DNA of 64,000 nt, taken from NCBI RefSeq assembly GCF_900100945.1, contig NZ_FNCG01000002.1, forward strand, positions 62,001 through 126,000, read 5' to 3'. The position numbers were made by a program, and so were the translations under genes. Numbering within the stretch: position 1 is the first letter of the stretch; each line of letters starts with the position of its first letter. Origin of the DNA: Mucilaginibacter gossypii. GTDB taxonomy: Bacteria; Bacteroidota; Bacteroidia; Sphingobacteriales; Sphingobacteriaceae. Of the stretch, positions 27,473 to 35,857 are shown piece by piece. The notes beneath the pieces are model-generated. The model worked only from the letters and a program-made list of their open reading frames with translations. It was not told where the DNA came from and ran no database searches.

Positions 27473-30400
27473 ATGAAGTTTAAACAATTACTAAAGAGGT
27501 TCATTTTGCCTTTACTAAGTGTGTTTGTGTTTTGTTACAGCACCTACGCGCAAACAGTAACATTAAAAGGAAAGGTAACCGACGAGAAGGGCGAGCCCAT
27601 AGTTGGCGCTTCCGTTAAAATAAAAAATACAAGCGCCGGCTCTGTTACCAACGGTAGTGGTATGTTTAGCCTTAACTATACCGGACAGGGTACACTTATG
27701 GTAACCGCTATTGGTTTTGCAACCCAGGAAATTAAGTTAACAGGACAAGCTCAGGTTAATGTAGCTTTAGCCGAGGATAATAAACAGCTGAACGAAGTTG
27801 TTGTTACCGCTCTGGGTATAAAACGCGACAAAAGGATCTTAACTTACAGCTCCCAGGAGGTAAAAGCCGAATCGATTGCGCAGTCAAAAGAGCCCAATCT
27901 GGTAAATGCTCTTGCCGGTAAGGTATCAGGCGTGCAGGTTACAAGCTCATCGGGTACGCCGGGTAGCTCCGCAAGGATCGTGATCAGAGGCGCAACTTCA
28001 TTTTATGGCGAAAATGGCCCCCTAATGGTTATTGACGGGGTTCCTGTTGATAATGCTGAAACAGGTAACCTTAACTCCGGCCCGGGCACAAATAGACTGG
28101 CTGATATTGATCCCTCTATTATTGCCAGTATGAACGTGTTGAAAGGTGCTGCAGCAACGGCCCTTTATGGTTCAAAGGGTGCGAATGGTGTTGTTATTAT
28201 TACCACTAAAAACGGCGCTTTGAATCAAAAGCCGCTTATCACTTTTTCTTCCGACTTTTCTTTTGAAAACCCGTTGTTGCCTCAAATTCAAAATAAGTAT
28301 TCGCAAGGTACAAACGGTATTTATTATGATGGCGTAAATCAAAAAACAAGTACATCATGGGGTGCGCGCATGGACACCCTGAAAATAAATGGGCAACCCG
28401 CAAAAGTTTATAACCAGTCTGATCTGTTTTTTAAAACCGGCCACACGTATAATAATACTGTTAACATCGGCGGTGGCGGTAACAATTCTACTTACCTGGT
28501 TTCGTACTCTAATTTTAACCAGCAGGGTACGGTGCCAACAACTAAATTTTTGCGTAATACATTCTTCGCTAAATATAGTGCACAAGTGCTTAAAAACCTG
28601 ACTACTACATTTCAGCTAAATTACTCCAATTCGCAAAATGACAGGTTGCCGGAAGGTTATGCGCTGGAAAGCCCGGTTTGGACAATTTTTACAGCGCCGG
28701 TATCATACAACCTGCAGCCCTATTTAAATGCCGATGGCACCCAGCGTTTGTATCGTTTTTCACGTAATAACCCATATTGGGTTTTAGATAACATCAAAAA
28801 CCATTCGGGCGTTAACCGGTTTTTGCCAACTTTTACTGCCGATTATAAACCCCTGTCGTGGTTAACTATTACCGAAAGGTTTGGTGCCGATGTTTATGCC
28901 GAAATGGACAGGTATCATGAATCAACCCAGTCGGTGTCAAACCCCAATGGCAGGCTGGTTGATCAGAACCTTACTTACCGCCAGTACAATAATGATTTAT
29001 TAATCAGTGCTAACAAGCAGTTTGGCAATTTCAATGTGGATGTTGTGCTGGGTAATAACCTGATCTCTACCTATGGTGAAAGTACATACGCAAATGGTGT
29101 TGGCTTAACTGTACCCGGTTTGTATAATATGGCTTCCGCATCAACAGTTAATTATAGTGAAGGCTCATCATTGCAGCGAAAAGTTGGTTTTTATCTGCAA
29201 TCAAATATCGAATATAAACGTTTTCTGCTATTGTCATTAACCGGACGGTACGATGGTAACTCTGTACTTTCGATAGACCACAGCTTTTATCCATATGGTT
29301 CTGCTGCCGGTAGCTTCATATTCTCGGAGTTTTTTAGCCCCGAATTTTCAAAGGTCATGAATCTGGGCAAGGTAAGGGTTTCATATGGTACCGTTGGTAA
29401 CGATGGCAGCATTGGTGCCTATAGCTTGTTAACCCCATATAATAAAGCAACTGTCCGGAACCTCTCTTTCCCTTATAACCAGCAGGCTGGTTTTTTAATC
29501 AACGATGTACTGGGCAATCCTAATCTTAAAAACGAGCGTATCAACGAGTTTGAAGCAGGGTTTGAGGCGGGTTTCTTTAATAACAGGATCAGTCTTGAGG
29601 CTTCATTCTACAATAAAAAAACAAATGGTGGTATCATACCTACTGTGGCGCTTCCGCCCTCAACAGGGTATTCTGCAACAAGTGTAAACTCTGCAGTAAT
29701 GCGTAACAAGGGTATTGAAGTATTATTAAATGTAAACCCGATAAAAAGCCGCGACTTTAACTGGGACTTTACTTTAAATTTTACACGTAACAGGAATAAG
29801 GTATTATCTATTTATAAAGACCTGTCATTGATTAACATTGGCTTTACCAATGTCGTTATTGGGCAGCCTTACGGCGTGATATATGGTACCCGTTATGCTC
29901 GTAACGCTGCAGGTAAGTTATTGATTGACGATTCGGGGCTTCCATATGCCGATGATAACCAGGGTATAGTAGGTAATATTAACCCAAACTGGCTTGGTGG
30001 TATTAACAACAACTTCAGGTATAAACAATTCAATTTCAGTTTCTTTTTTGATATCAAACGCGGCGGCGATATTCAAAATAATGTTGATGGCTATGGCTAT
30101 TTCTATGGCACGCCAAAAGTTACTGAAAACCGTGGTTTAAGAGTAGTTGATGGTGTAAATGCAACTACCGGGCAACCAAACACAGTAGCAGTTAACGGTC
30201 AGGCGTATTATCAGCGCGCAAACGGTGTGCTGGAGTCTGTTATCCAGGACGGCAGCTATGTTAAACTGCGTAATGTGAGTTTAGGTTACACTTTAAAACC
30301 ATCATGGTTAAGTAAAAGCCCTTTCAAATCGGCAACATTTAGTGTAACGGGCCGCAACCTTTGGATCCATGCACCGCACTTTACCGGCGGCGACCCGGAA

Positions 30401-30499
30401 GTTAGCTCATTTGGTTCATCAAATGGTTCACAGGGGATCTATTCATTCTCAACCCCAACCTCAAAATCAGTTGATTTTAGCTTGAAAGTTACCCTATAA
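27473..30499 (+). CDS. SusC-like TonB-dependent outer-membrane receptor
   Basis: 1008 residues. Signal peptide ending STYAQ, carboxypeptidase-D-like domain (LKGKVTDEKGEPIVGASV, about 28-110), TonB-box-like LNEVVVTALGIKRDKR, plug domain with RIVIRGATSF and GPLMVIDGVP, and a barrel with the late SusC motif FSVTGRNLWIHAP. The last residues are SLKVTL. It is paired with the SusD-like gene 25 bp downstream and followed by the hydroxyproline genes, so it may import hydroxyproline-rich glycopeptides rather than a simple glycan; that is inference from context. Confidence 0.94.
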   Translation: MKFKQLLKRFILPLLSVFVFCYSTYAQTVTLKGKVTDEKGEPIVGASVKIKNTSAGSVTNGSGMFSLNYTGQGTLMVTAIGFATQEIKLTGQAQVNVALAEDNKQLNEVVVTALGIKRDKRILTYSSQEVKAESIAQSKEPNLVNALAGKVSGVQVTSSSGTPGSSARIVIRGATSFYGENGPLMVIDGVPVDNAETGNLNSGPGTNRLADIDPSIIASMNVLKGAAATALYGSKGANGVVIITTKNGALNQKPLITFSSDFSFENPLLPQIQNKYSQGTNGIYYDGVNQKTSTSWGARMDTLKINGQPAKVYNQSDLFFKTGHTYNNTVNIGGGGNNSTYLVSYSNFNQQGTVPTTKFLRNTFFAKYSAQVLKNLTTTFQLNYSNSQNDRLPEGYALESPVWTIFTAPVSYNLQPYLNADGTQRLYRFSRNNPYWVLDNIKNHSGVNRFLPTFTADYKPLSWLTITERFGADVYAEMDRYHESTQSVSNPNGRLVDQNLTYRQYNNDLLISANKQFGNFNVDVVLGNNLISTYGESTYANGVGLTVPGLYNMASASTVNYSEGSSLQRKVGFYLQSNIEYKRFLLLSLTGRYDGNSVLSIDHSFYPYGSAAGSFIFSEFFSPEFSKVMNLGKVRVSYGTVGNDGSIGAYSLLTPYNKATVRNLSFPYNQQAGFLINDVLGNPNLKNERINEFEAGFEAGFFNNRISLEASFYNKKTNGGIIPTVALPPSTGYSATSVNSAVMRNKGIEVLLNVNPIKSRDFNWDFTLNFTRNRNKVLSIYKDLSLINIGFTNVVIGQPYGVIYGTRYARNAAGKLLIDDSGLPYADDNQGIVGNINPNWLGGINNNFRYKQFNFSFFFDIKRGGDIQNNVDGYGYFYGTPKVTENRGLRVVDGVNATTGQPNTVAVNGQAYYQRANGVLESVIQDGSYVKLRNVSLGYTLKPSWLSKSPFKSATFSVTGRNLWIHAPHFTGGDPEVSSFGSSNGSQGIYSFSTPTSKSVDFSLKVTL

Positions 30500-30524
30500 T
30501 TTAAATCACTAATAAGAAATTGTC

Positions 30525-31916
30525 ATGAAAAATAAATATATCACGTTAATAACATGCGCGTTGGTAAGCTTTACGGGCTGTAAAAAATACATTGATGTAA
30601 ACCACGATCCCAACAGACCTATCGATGTTAAAGAATCACTGATCCTGGCCCCGGTTGAAGCTGCCGTATCACAAAATATCACCGCCGGCGGTAACCTTCC
30701 GATAGTAATACAGCAATACCTGCAGGTCATAGCCTTAAACCAGGTACCGCCAAATTTTGGCACTTATCTCATGTATCATCAGGATATGGACGGTGACTGG
30801 TATAATTTTTACACGCAAGTGATGAATAACCTTGTACTGTTAAACAAAAAAGCGGAAGCCGATGGTAATGCGAATTACGCAGCCATATCAAAGATTTTGC
30901 TGGCTTATACACTTGGCTCGGCTACTGATGTTTGGGGCGATGTTCCCTTTTCAAAAGGTTTTCAGGGTATTGCCAACGTTACACCAACTTATGACAGCCA
31001 GGAATCTGTTTATGCGCAGATCCAAACCCTGCTCGATAATGCTATTGCCGATATCGCCAAAAGCAGCGCTACCGTGCCAACTGGCGATGATTTTTACTAC
31101 GCCGGTGATATGAGCAAATGGAAAAAGGCGGCTTATACGCTAAAGGCACGTTATTACATGCACCTTACTAAAGCACCCGGTCATACTGCAGCAGCACAGG
31201 CACAGTTGGCACTCACTGCCCTTCAAAATGGTATGGCAAGTAACGATGATGATATGAAAATGCCTTTCGCTGGCGGGGCCGGAGCCGAAAACCCATGGCA
31301 GCAAAACTTTTTACCGGGCTCAACGCTGGTATTGGCCTCAACATTTGTTGATGGTTTTGCAAGCAGAAAAGATCCCAGGGTATCAAAAATGGTAGCGCCT
31401 GCAATTGAAACAGGGTTATATACCGGAAGAGTGATCGGCTCGGACGATATTGGCAGTTTGGAGGCCTACTCATTAGGTGGCTCTTTTTATGCAAGTACAA
31501 GTTCAAATAACTATATTGTTACTTACTCGGAGGCATTATTTTTAAAAGCTGAAGCTACATTTGTAATATCCGGGGCTACCGCCGCACAACCGGTTTACAC
31601 GCTGGCTGTTAAATCGCACATGTCAAAACTGGGTATTGCCGATGATGTTGCGGATAGTTACTTAACTTCAAGGGGAACGCTTACCAGTGCCAATGCCATG
31701 AAGCTCATTATTGAGGAAAAGGTTGTAGCTAACTTCCTGTCGATGGAGAATTATGTTGACTGGAGGCGTACGGGATTCCCGGCTTTAACCAAGGTGAAAA
31801 ACGCCTTGTCGGATATCCCACGCAGGGTGTTGTATCCGCAGTCAGAAATGACTTCAAACCCGCAGCCGCAGCAAAACGCTAAGCTTACCGACAGGGTTTG
31901 GTGGGATGCGCAATAG
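30525..31916 (+). CDS. SusD/RagB-like outer-membrane lipoprotein (SusD-like_2 type)
   Basis: 463 residues with a lipobox cysteine in FTGCKKYIDVNHDPNRP. The SusD-like_2 features are SKILLAYTLGSATDVWGDVPFS, the mid-region YYAGDMSKWKKAAYTLKARYYMHL, and the C-terminal EKVVANFLSMENYVDWRRTGFP followed by RRVLYPQSEM. It would form the surface lid and binding protein for the SusC at 27473. It resembles the SusD-like protein at 718 in subfamily but not closely enough to be a recent duplicate. Confidence 0.93.
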   Translation: MKNKYITLITCALVSFTGCKKYIDVNHDPNRPIDVKESLILAPVEAAVSQNITAGGNLPIVIQQYLQVIALNQVPPNFGTYLMYHQDMDGDWYNFYTQVMNNLVLLNKKAEADGNANYAAISKILLAYTLGSATDVWGDVPFSKGFQGIANVTPTYDSQESVYAQIQTLLDNAIADIAKSSATVPTGDDFYYAGDMSKWKKAAYTLKARYYMHLTKAPGHTAAAQAQLALTALQNGMASNDDDMKMPFAGGAGAENPWQQNFLPGSTLVLASTFVDGFASRKDPRVSKMVAPAIETGLYTGRVIGSDDIGSLEAYSLGGSFYASTSSNNYIVTYSEALFLKAEATFVISGATAAQPVYTLAVKSHMSKLGIADDVADSYLTSRGTLTSANAMKLIIEEKVVANFLSMENYVDWRRTGFPALTKVKNALSDIPRRVLYPQSEMTSNPQPQQNAKLTDRVWWDAQ

Positions 31917-31922
31917 GCGTTA

Positions 31923-31984
31923 TTTAGCAGGCAATACGCGCGATTTTGACATTATTGGTTAAAATACGGTTATTGTCTGCTAAA
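31923..31984. promoter_or_regulatory. Long inverted repeat between susD and hydroxyproline genes
   Basis: The arms TTTAGCAGGCAATA and TATTGTCTGCTAAA (one mismatch) are 34 bp apart. There is no T run after the second arm, so a terminator is not obvious; a regulator site or RNA stem is possible. A TAGTTTTG that fits the Bacteroidota -7 consensus TAnnTTTG lies just downstream at 32015-32022, 16 bp before the next start codon. Confidence 0.4.
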
Positions 31985-32038
31985 TTGTTAAATAAACTTA
32001 TTTAATACTATTTTTAGTTTTGTGAAAAATAATATACA

Positions 32039-32977
32039 ATGATAACTTTTGATTGGAAAGGTGTACTCCCTGCAGTAACTACAAAATTTACAGATAATGA
32101 CGAACTTGATTTTGATGCTTTTGATATAAACCTGAACGCCCAGCTTGAGGCCGGCGTTGACGGATTTATATTAGGCGGCTCATTAGGCGAAGCAAGCGTT
32201 TTAAGCGATGACGAAAAATTCGCGCTGCTTACACATACTGTTGAGTTTGTAAAAGGAAAAGTACCTGTTATACTGAACATTGCCGAGCAAACTACCAAAG
32301 CGGCTGTTGCTTACGCCCAAAAAGCATTTGATAAAGGTGCTGATGGCCTGATGCTGTTGCCGCCGATGCGTTATAATAGTGAGGCCCGCGAAACGGTCGC
32401 TTACCTTACTACTATTGCAAAAAGTACCGAATTGCCAATCATGATCTATAACAATCCTGTTGATTACAAAGTTGAGGTTACTTTAGATATGTTTGAAGAG
32501 CTTGCTGCTTACGATAATATCCAGGCGGTAAAAGAATCAACCCGTGATATATCAAACGTTACCCGCATGATCAACCGTTTTGGCGAAAGGTTCAAGATTT
32601 TTACCGGCGTTGATCCCCTGGCTATGGAAAGCCTTGTGATGGGTGCCGATGGTTGGGTTGCCGGTTTGGTTGATGCCTTCCCTAAAGAAACTGTTGCTAT
32701 TTACCGTTTGGTTAAAGCAAAACGTTATGATGAGGCTTTGGCGATTTATCGTTGGTTTTTACCTGTGCTTGAGCTGGATATTCACCCTAAATTGGTACAA
32801 TACATTAAACTGGCCGAAGTTGCAACCGGCATTGGTACCGAAAATGTACGTGCGCCACGTTTACCACTAATTGGTGCAGAGCGCGAAAAGGTTCAGAAAA
32901 TCATAAATGATGCACTTGCTGCAAGGCCTGAGTTGCCTGTAGGCAGCTGGGGTAAATTAACCGAAGTAGCGTTATAA
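32039..32977 (+). CDS. DHDPS-family lyase, probable 1-pyrroline-4-hydroxy-2-carboxylate deaminase
   Basis: 312 residues of the DapA/N-acetylneuraminate lyase TIM-barrel family. Visible: GFILGGSLGEASVLSDDEK near residue 40, MIYNNPVDYKV around the catalytic tyrosine, and Schiff-base Lys165 in QAVKESTRD. By sequence alone it could be any family member, but the next two genes encode a hydroxyproline epimerase and a D-amino-acid oxidoreductase, and an alpha-ketoglutarate semialdehyde dehydrogenase follows at 42540. In that pathway a DapA-like enzyme deaminates the pyrroline intermediate to alpha-ketoglutarate semialdehyde. Lysine biosynthesis is therefore unlikely. It is 6 bp from the epimerase gene. 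Confidence 0.85.
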   Translation: MITFDWKGVLPAVTTKFTDNDELDFDAFDINLNAQLEAGVDGFILGGSLGEASVLSDDEKFALLTHTVEFVKGKVPVILNIAEQTTKAAVAYAQKAFDKGADGLMLLPPMRYNSEARETVAYLTTIAKSTELPIMIYNNPVDYKVEVTLDMFEELAAYDNIQAVKESTRDISNVTRMINRFGERFKIFTGVDPLAMESLVMGADGWVAGLVDAFPKETVAIYRLVKAKRYDEALAIYRWFLPVLELDIHPKLVQYIKLAEVATGIGTENVRAPRLPLIGAEREKVQKIINDALAARPELPVGSWGKLTEVAL

Positions 32978-32983
32978 TTGCAT

Positions 32984-33985
32984 ATGGCAAGTAAAACTTT
33001 TTTTTGTGTTGATGCACATACCTGCGGTAACCCAGTAAGGCTGGTGGCCGGTGGCGGCCCTACCCTTAAAGGTGACAACATGAGCCAGAAACGTCAGCAC
33101 TTTTTAAAAGAGTATGATTGGATCAGGACGGGCCTGATGTTTGAACCCCGCGGTCATGATATGATGTCGGGCAGTATCCTGTATCCGCCTCATGATCCGG
33201 AAAACGATGTTGCTGTTTTGTTTATTGAAACCAGCGGTTGTTTACCAATGTGCGGGCACGGAACTATCGGCACAATCACCATAGCTATTGAGGAAGGGCT
33301 GATCCAGCCTAAAAATCAGGGTATTGTGCGCATGGAAGCTCCTGCCGGTCTTGTATTGATTGAGTATAAACAGGAGGGCAAAAAAGTAACCTCTGTAAAG
33401 TTAAGGAATGTTGCAGCCTACTTGGCTGCAACTGATTTAGAGGTTGAATGCCCTGACTTAGGTACACTTACTATCGACGTTTCGTATGGTGGTAACTATT
33501 ACGCCATTGTTGATCCTCAGCCTAACTTTAAAGGTATCGAGCATTATACAGCCGGTCAGCTGATAGCCTGGAGCCAGGTGTTGCGCAAACGTATTAACGA
33601 AAAGTACCAGTTTGTACATCCGCAGGATCCTACTATCAATACCTGTACGCACATCCTTTGGGCAGGTGCTACCTTATCTGAAGATGCAACTGCACGTAAC
33701 GCGGTATTTTACGGTGATAAAGCTATCGACAGGTCGCCTTGCGGAACCGGTACTTCGGCCCGCATGGCGCAATGGTTTGCTAAAGGTAAACTGAAAGTGG
33801 GTGAGTCTTTTGTTCACGAAAGCATCATCGGCAGTAAATTTATTGGTAAGGTTGAAGACGTGGTTAAGATCAATGATATTGATGCCATTATACCAAGTGT
33901 AGAAGGCTGGGCCAAAGTATATGGCTACAATACCATTAAGATAGATGATGACGATCCGTATGCTCACGGTTTCCAGGTGATATAA
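32984..33985 (+). CDS. 4-hydroxyproline 2-epimerase (proline racemase family)
   Basis: About 333 residues from the ATG at 32984. It inverts C2 of trans-4-hydroxy-L-proline to give cis-4-hydroxy-D-proline. The family start FFCVDAHTCGNPVRLVAGGGP is clear, and both catalytic cysteines are present: Cys90 in MCGHGTIG and Cys253 in SPCGTGTSARMA. A Cys/Cys pair fits an epimerase or racemase; trans-3-hydroxyproline dehydratases in the same family have Thr at the second position. Association with D-amino-acid oxidoreductase, DapA-like and semialdehyde dehydrogenase genes argues for 4-hydroxyproline over proline. It acts in the cytoplasm. Confidence 0.93.
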   Translation: MASKTFFCVDAHTCGNPVRLVAGGGPTLKGDNMSQKRQHFLKEYDWIRTGLMFEPRGHDMMSGSILYPPHDPENDVAVLFIETSGCLPMCGHGTIGTITIAIEEGLIQPKNQGIVRMEAPAGLVLIEYKQEGKKVTSVKLRNVAAYLAATDLEVECPDLGTLTIDVSYGGNYYAIVDPQPNFKGIEHYTAGQLIAWSQVLRKRINEKYQFVHPQDPTINTCTHILWAGATLSEDATARNAVFYGDKAIDRSPCGTGTSARMAQWFAKGKLKVGESFVHESIIGSKFIGKVEDVVKINDIDAIIPSVEGWAKVYGYNTIKIDDDDPYAHGFQVI

Positions 33986-33999
33986 CAATATCCACGTTC

Positions 34000-34117
34000 C
34001 CTCAGGGTCTCTCGCAGAGGACCCTGAGGTTCAACGCTTTCTAAACATCTAATAAATGCTCAGAACGGCTAATCTGCATGGCGTATACATCAGGGTCCTC
34101 TGCGAGAGACCCTGATG
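34000..34117. repeat. Inverted pair of 30-bp palindromic elements inside the hydroxyproline operon
   Basis: Copy 1 (34000-34029) has arms CCTCAGGGTC/GACCCTGAGG. Copy 2 (34088-34117) has arms CATCAGGGTC/GACCCTGATG. Copy 2 is the reverse complement of copy 1 over a 26-bp core (TCAGGGTCTC…GAGGACCCTGA), with 58 bp between them. Each can fold alone, and both together can fold into one long stem. This is the layout of REP/BIME-type intergenic elements. It sits between the epimerase and the D-hydroxyproline oxidoreductase genes. Confidence 0.85.
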
Positions 34118-34141
34118 GGACGTTTAAAAAAAGAATTATTA

Positions 34142-34176
34142 ACAAGCTTTCGGCTTTCCGCCTTAAGCTTTCAGCT
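34142..34176 (+). repeat. AAGCTTTC-type heptamer repeat upstream of D-hydroxyproline dehydrogenase
   Basis: Imperfect units CAAGCTTTCGGCTTTCCGCC and AAGCTTTCAGCTT end 11 bp before the start codon at 34187. This is one of three similar tracts in the window. Confidence 0.55.
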
Positions 34177-34186
34177 TAAAATAAAA

Positions 34187-35431
34187 ATGGCAAAGGTGCT
34201 GATAATAGGAGGTGGAATAGTAGGACTTAGTTCGGCTTATTACTTACAAAAAGCCGGGCACGAGGTTACTGTGCTGGATAAAGGCGATATGACAGATAGC
34301 TGCTCATATGGCAACGCTGGTATGATAGTGCCAAGCCATTTTATCCCGCTGGCAACTCCGGGTATGGTTTCGCAGGGTATTAAGTGGATGTTTAACAGCA
34401 AAAGCCCGTTCTACGTAAAACCATCCTTAAACCCCGAACTAATTTCATGGGGATTGAAATTCTTAAAGAAAGCCAATGCAGCACACGTTGAAAAATCGGC
34501 TGTTCCTTTAACGGAACTTTCTCTGCTTAGCAAAAAGCTTTATGAGGACCTGAGCAAAGAGCCCGGTTTTGATTTTGACCTGGTTGAAAAAGGCATCCTG
34601 ATGTTTTATAAAACCGAAAAGGCTGGCGAGGAAGAAGCACATATGGCCGAAAAGGGCAGGGAATTGGGCCTGGATATGGCGGTGCTTAGTGTTAATGACT
34701 GTAAAAAGCTGCAACCCAAGCTTGAACTTGATGTGTTGGGCGCGGTACATTACCGTTGCGATGCACACCTTTCGCCAAATAAGCTGATGGCGGCTTTGAT
34801 CAGGCACCTGAAAACCGTTGGTGTACAATTGCTTACCAATAAAGAGGTTACTAAAATTGAAACCAAAGGTGGTAAAGTGAGCAGGGTATTGGCAGACAAT
34901 GAAGAGTTTACTGCTGATGAATACATTATTGCGGGTGGTTCATGGTCGCCGGCTATTGGCAGATTGTTGGGTTTAAAGATCTTGCTGATGCCGGGTAAAG
35001 GTTATTCTTTCAATGTAAAAGATAATAGTGAAACTATGCATATCCCGGCATTGTTAGCCGAAGCGAGGGTTGCTATAACCCCAATGAATGGTGGTTTACG
35101 TTATGGTGGTACCATGGAACTTGACAAGATCAACGATCGTATCAACATGAACCGTGTAAAAGGTATTGTAGAATCAGTGCCAAAATACTTCCCGGGTTTA
35201 AAACCTGCTGTCCCTGAACAAAAGGATATCTGGTTCGGTTTCCGGCCTTCATCTGCAGATGGATTACCATACATCGGCAGGAGCAAACAATATAACAACC
35301 TTACTGTGGCTACCGGGCATGGTATGATGGGCTTGAGCCTTGGCGCGGCAACGGGTTTACTGGCAAACGAAATCATATCTGGCAAACCAACCTCTATTGA
35401 TATTAAAGAATTTGCCCCTGAAAGATCTTAA
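34187..35431 (+). CDS. FAD-dependent D-amino-acid oxidoreductase, probable D-hydroxyproline dehydrogenase
   Basis: 414 residues from the ATG at 34187; the upstream open frame is repeat DNA and is excluded. The N-terminus VLIIGGGIVGLSSAYYLQKA is the FAD-binding Rossmann motif, followed by the acidic EVTVLDKGD strand end. Further DadA-type features are YGNAGMIVPSHFIPLA, DAHLSPNKLMAALIRHL, KDIWFGFRPSSADGLPYIG and the C-terminal GHGMMGLSLGAATG. As a single-chain DAO/DadA enzyme it should oxidise cis-4-hydroxy-D-proline to 1-pyrroline-4-hydroxy-2-carboxylate, the step between the epimerase and the deaminase. The specificity is inferred from these neighbours. Confidence 0.9.
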   Translation: MAKVLIIGGGIVGLSSAYYLQKAGHEVTVLDKGDMTDSCSYGNAGMIVPSHFIPLATPGMVSQGIKWMFNSKSPFYVKPSLNPELISWGLKFLKKANAAHVEKSAVPLTELSLLSKKLYEDLSKEPGFDFDLVEKGILMFYKTEKAGEEEAHMAEKGRELGLDMAVLSVNDCKKLQPKLELDVLGAVHYRCDAHLSPNKLMAALIRHLKTVGVQLLTNKEVTKIETKGGKVSRVLADNEEFTADEYIIAGGSWSPAIGRLLGLKILLMPGKGYSFNVKDNSETMHIPALLAEARVAITPMNGGLRYGGTMELDKINDRINMNRVKGIVESVPKYFPGLKPAVPEQKDIWFGFRPSSADGLPYIGRSKQYNNLTVATGHGMMGLSLGAATGLLANEIISGKPTSIDIKEFAPERS

Positions 35432-35471
35432 TTTAAACAATTGATAACCCTTCTGGCATGCCGGAAAACGG

Positions 35472-35504
35472 AACCGTTCATTTACCCCTGATGAACGGTT
35501 TTTT
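35472..35504 (+). terminator. Rho-independent terminator after D-hydroxyproline dehydrogenase
   Basis: Perfect 9-bp stem AACCGTTCA/TGAACGGTT with a 13-nt loop, directly followed by TTTT. It ends the epimerase-dehydrogenase transcript 41 bp after the stop codon. Confidence 0.85.
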
Positions 35505-35857
35505 GCGTTAATAAGAGTCTGTTTTATTACTTGTATCATAAAAAACAGATTAAAAAACGGGTTTTCTGCGTAAAATGCATGGTTAGTGTAAAATGTACAA
35601 TAGTTGTATTCTGTACAATTAAAAATATTTTATTCGGTCAAATGGTGGCTGTTGTGGCTATAATTTCGATTTTAATTGTTTATATAACATTTAATTTACT
35701 TTCTATTTGTTGGATAAAAATGGGTTTTTCGGTCAATTTTGGCACCTGTACCAACCATAAATTATCAAATATTGCCCGTATTTTATCCTTTTAAGTTCAT
35801 TTGTTAGCAAATTAAGTTAAGTAATTGTAAATTCAACAAGTGATAATCAAGTAGCAG
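35505..35857 (+). promoter_or_regulatory. AT-rich leader of the AraC regulator with TGTACAAT direct repeats
   Basis: 353 AT-rich bases with no gene I accept. TGTACAAT occurs twice, at 35594-35601 and 35612-35619, starts 18 bp apart. Such spacing would place both copies on nearly the same DNA face and fits two half-sites for an AraC-family dimer, possibly autoregulation by the adjacent regulator. This is inference; no -33/-7 pair was assigned. Confidence 0.4.

Noticed and set aside
32039..32977. Dihydrodipicolinate synthase for lysine biosynthesis
   Set aside because: The family fits, but the gene is embedded with hydroxyproline epimerase and oxidoreductase genes, so a catabolic role is likelier.
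32984..33985. trans-3-hydroxyproline dehydratase
   Set aside because: The second catalytic position is Cys253, not the Thr typical of dehydratases.
34115..34186. N-terminal extension of the D-hydroxyproline dehydrogenase
   Set aside because: It would encode the AGCTTT repeat tract; the FAD motif begins directly after the ATG at 34187.
35531..35794. 87-residue open frame before the AraC regulator
   Set aside because: TTG start, very AT-rich, and low-complexity hydrophobic residues; it looks like an accidental frame in a leader region.
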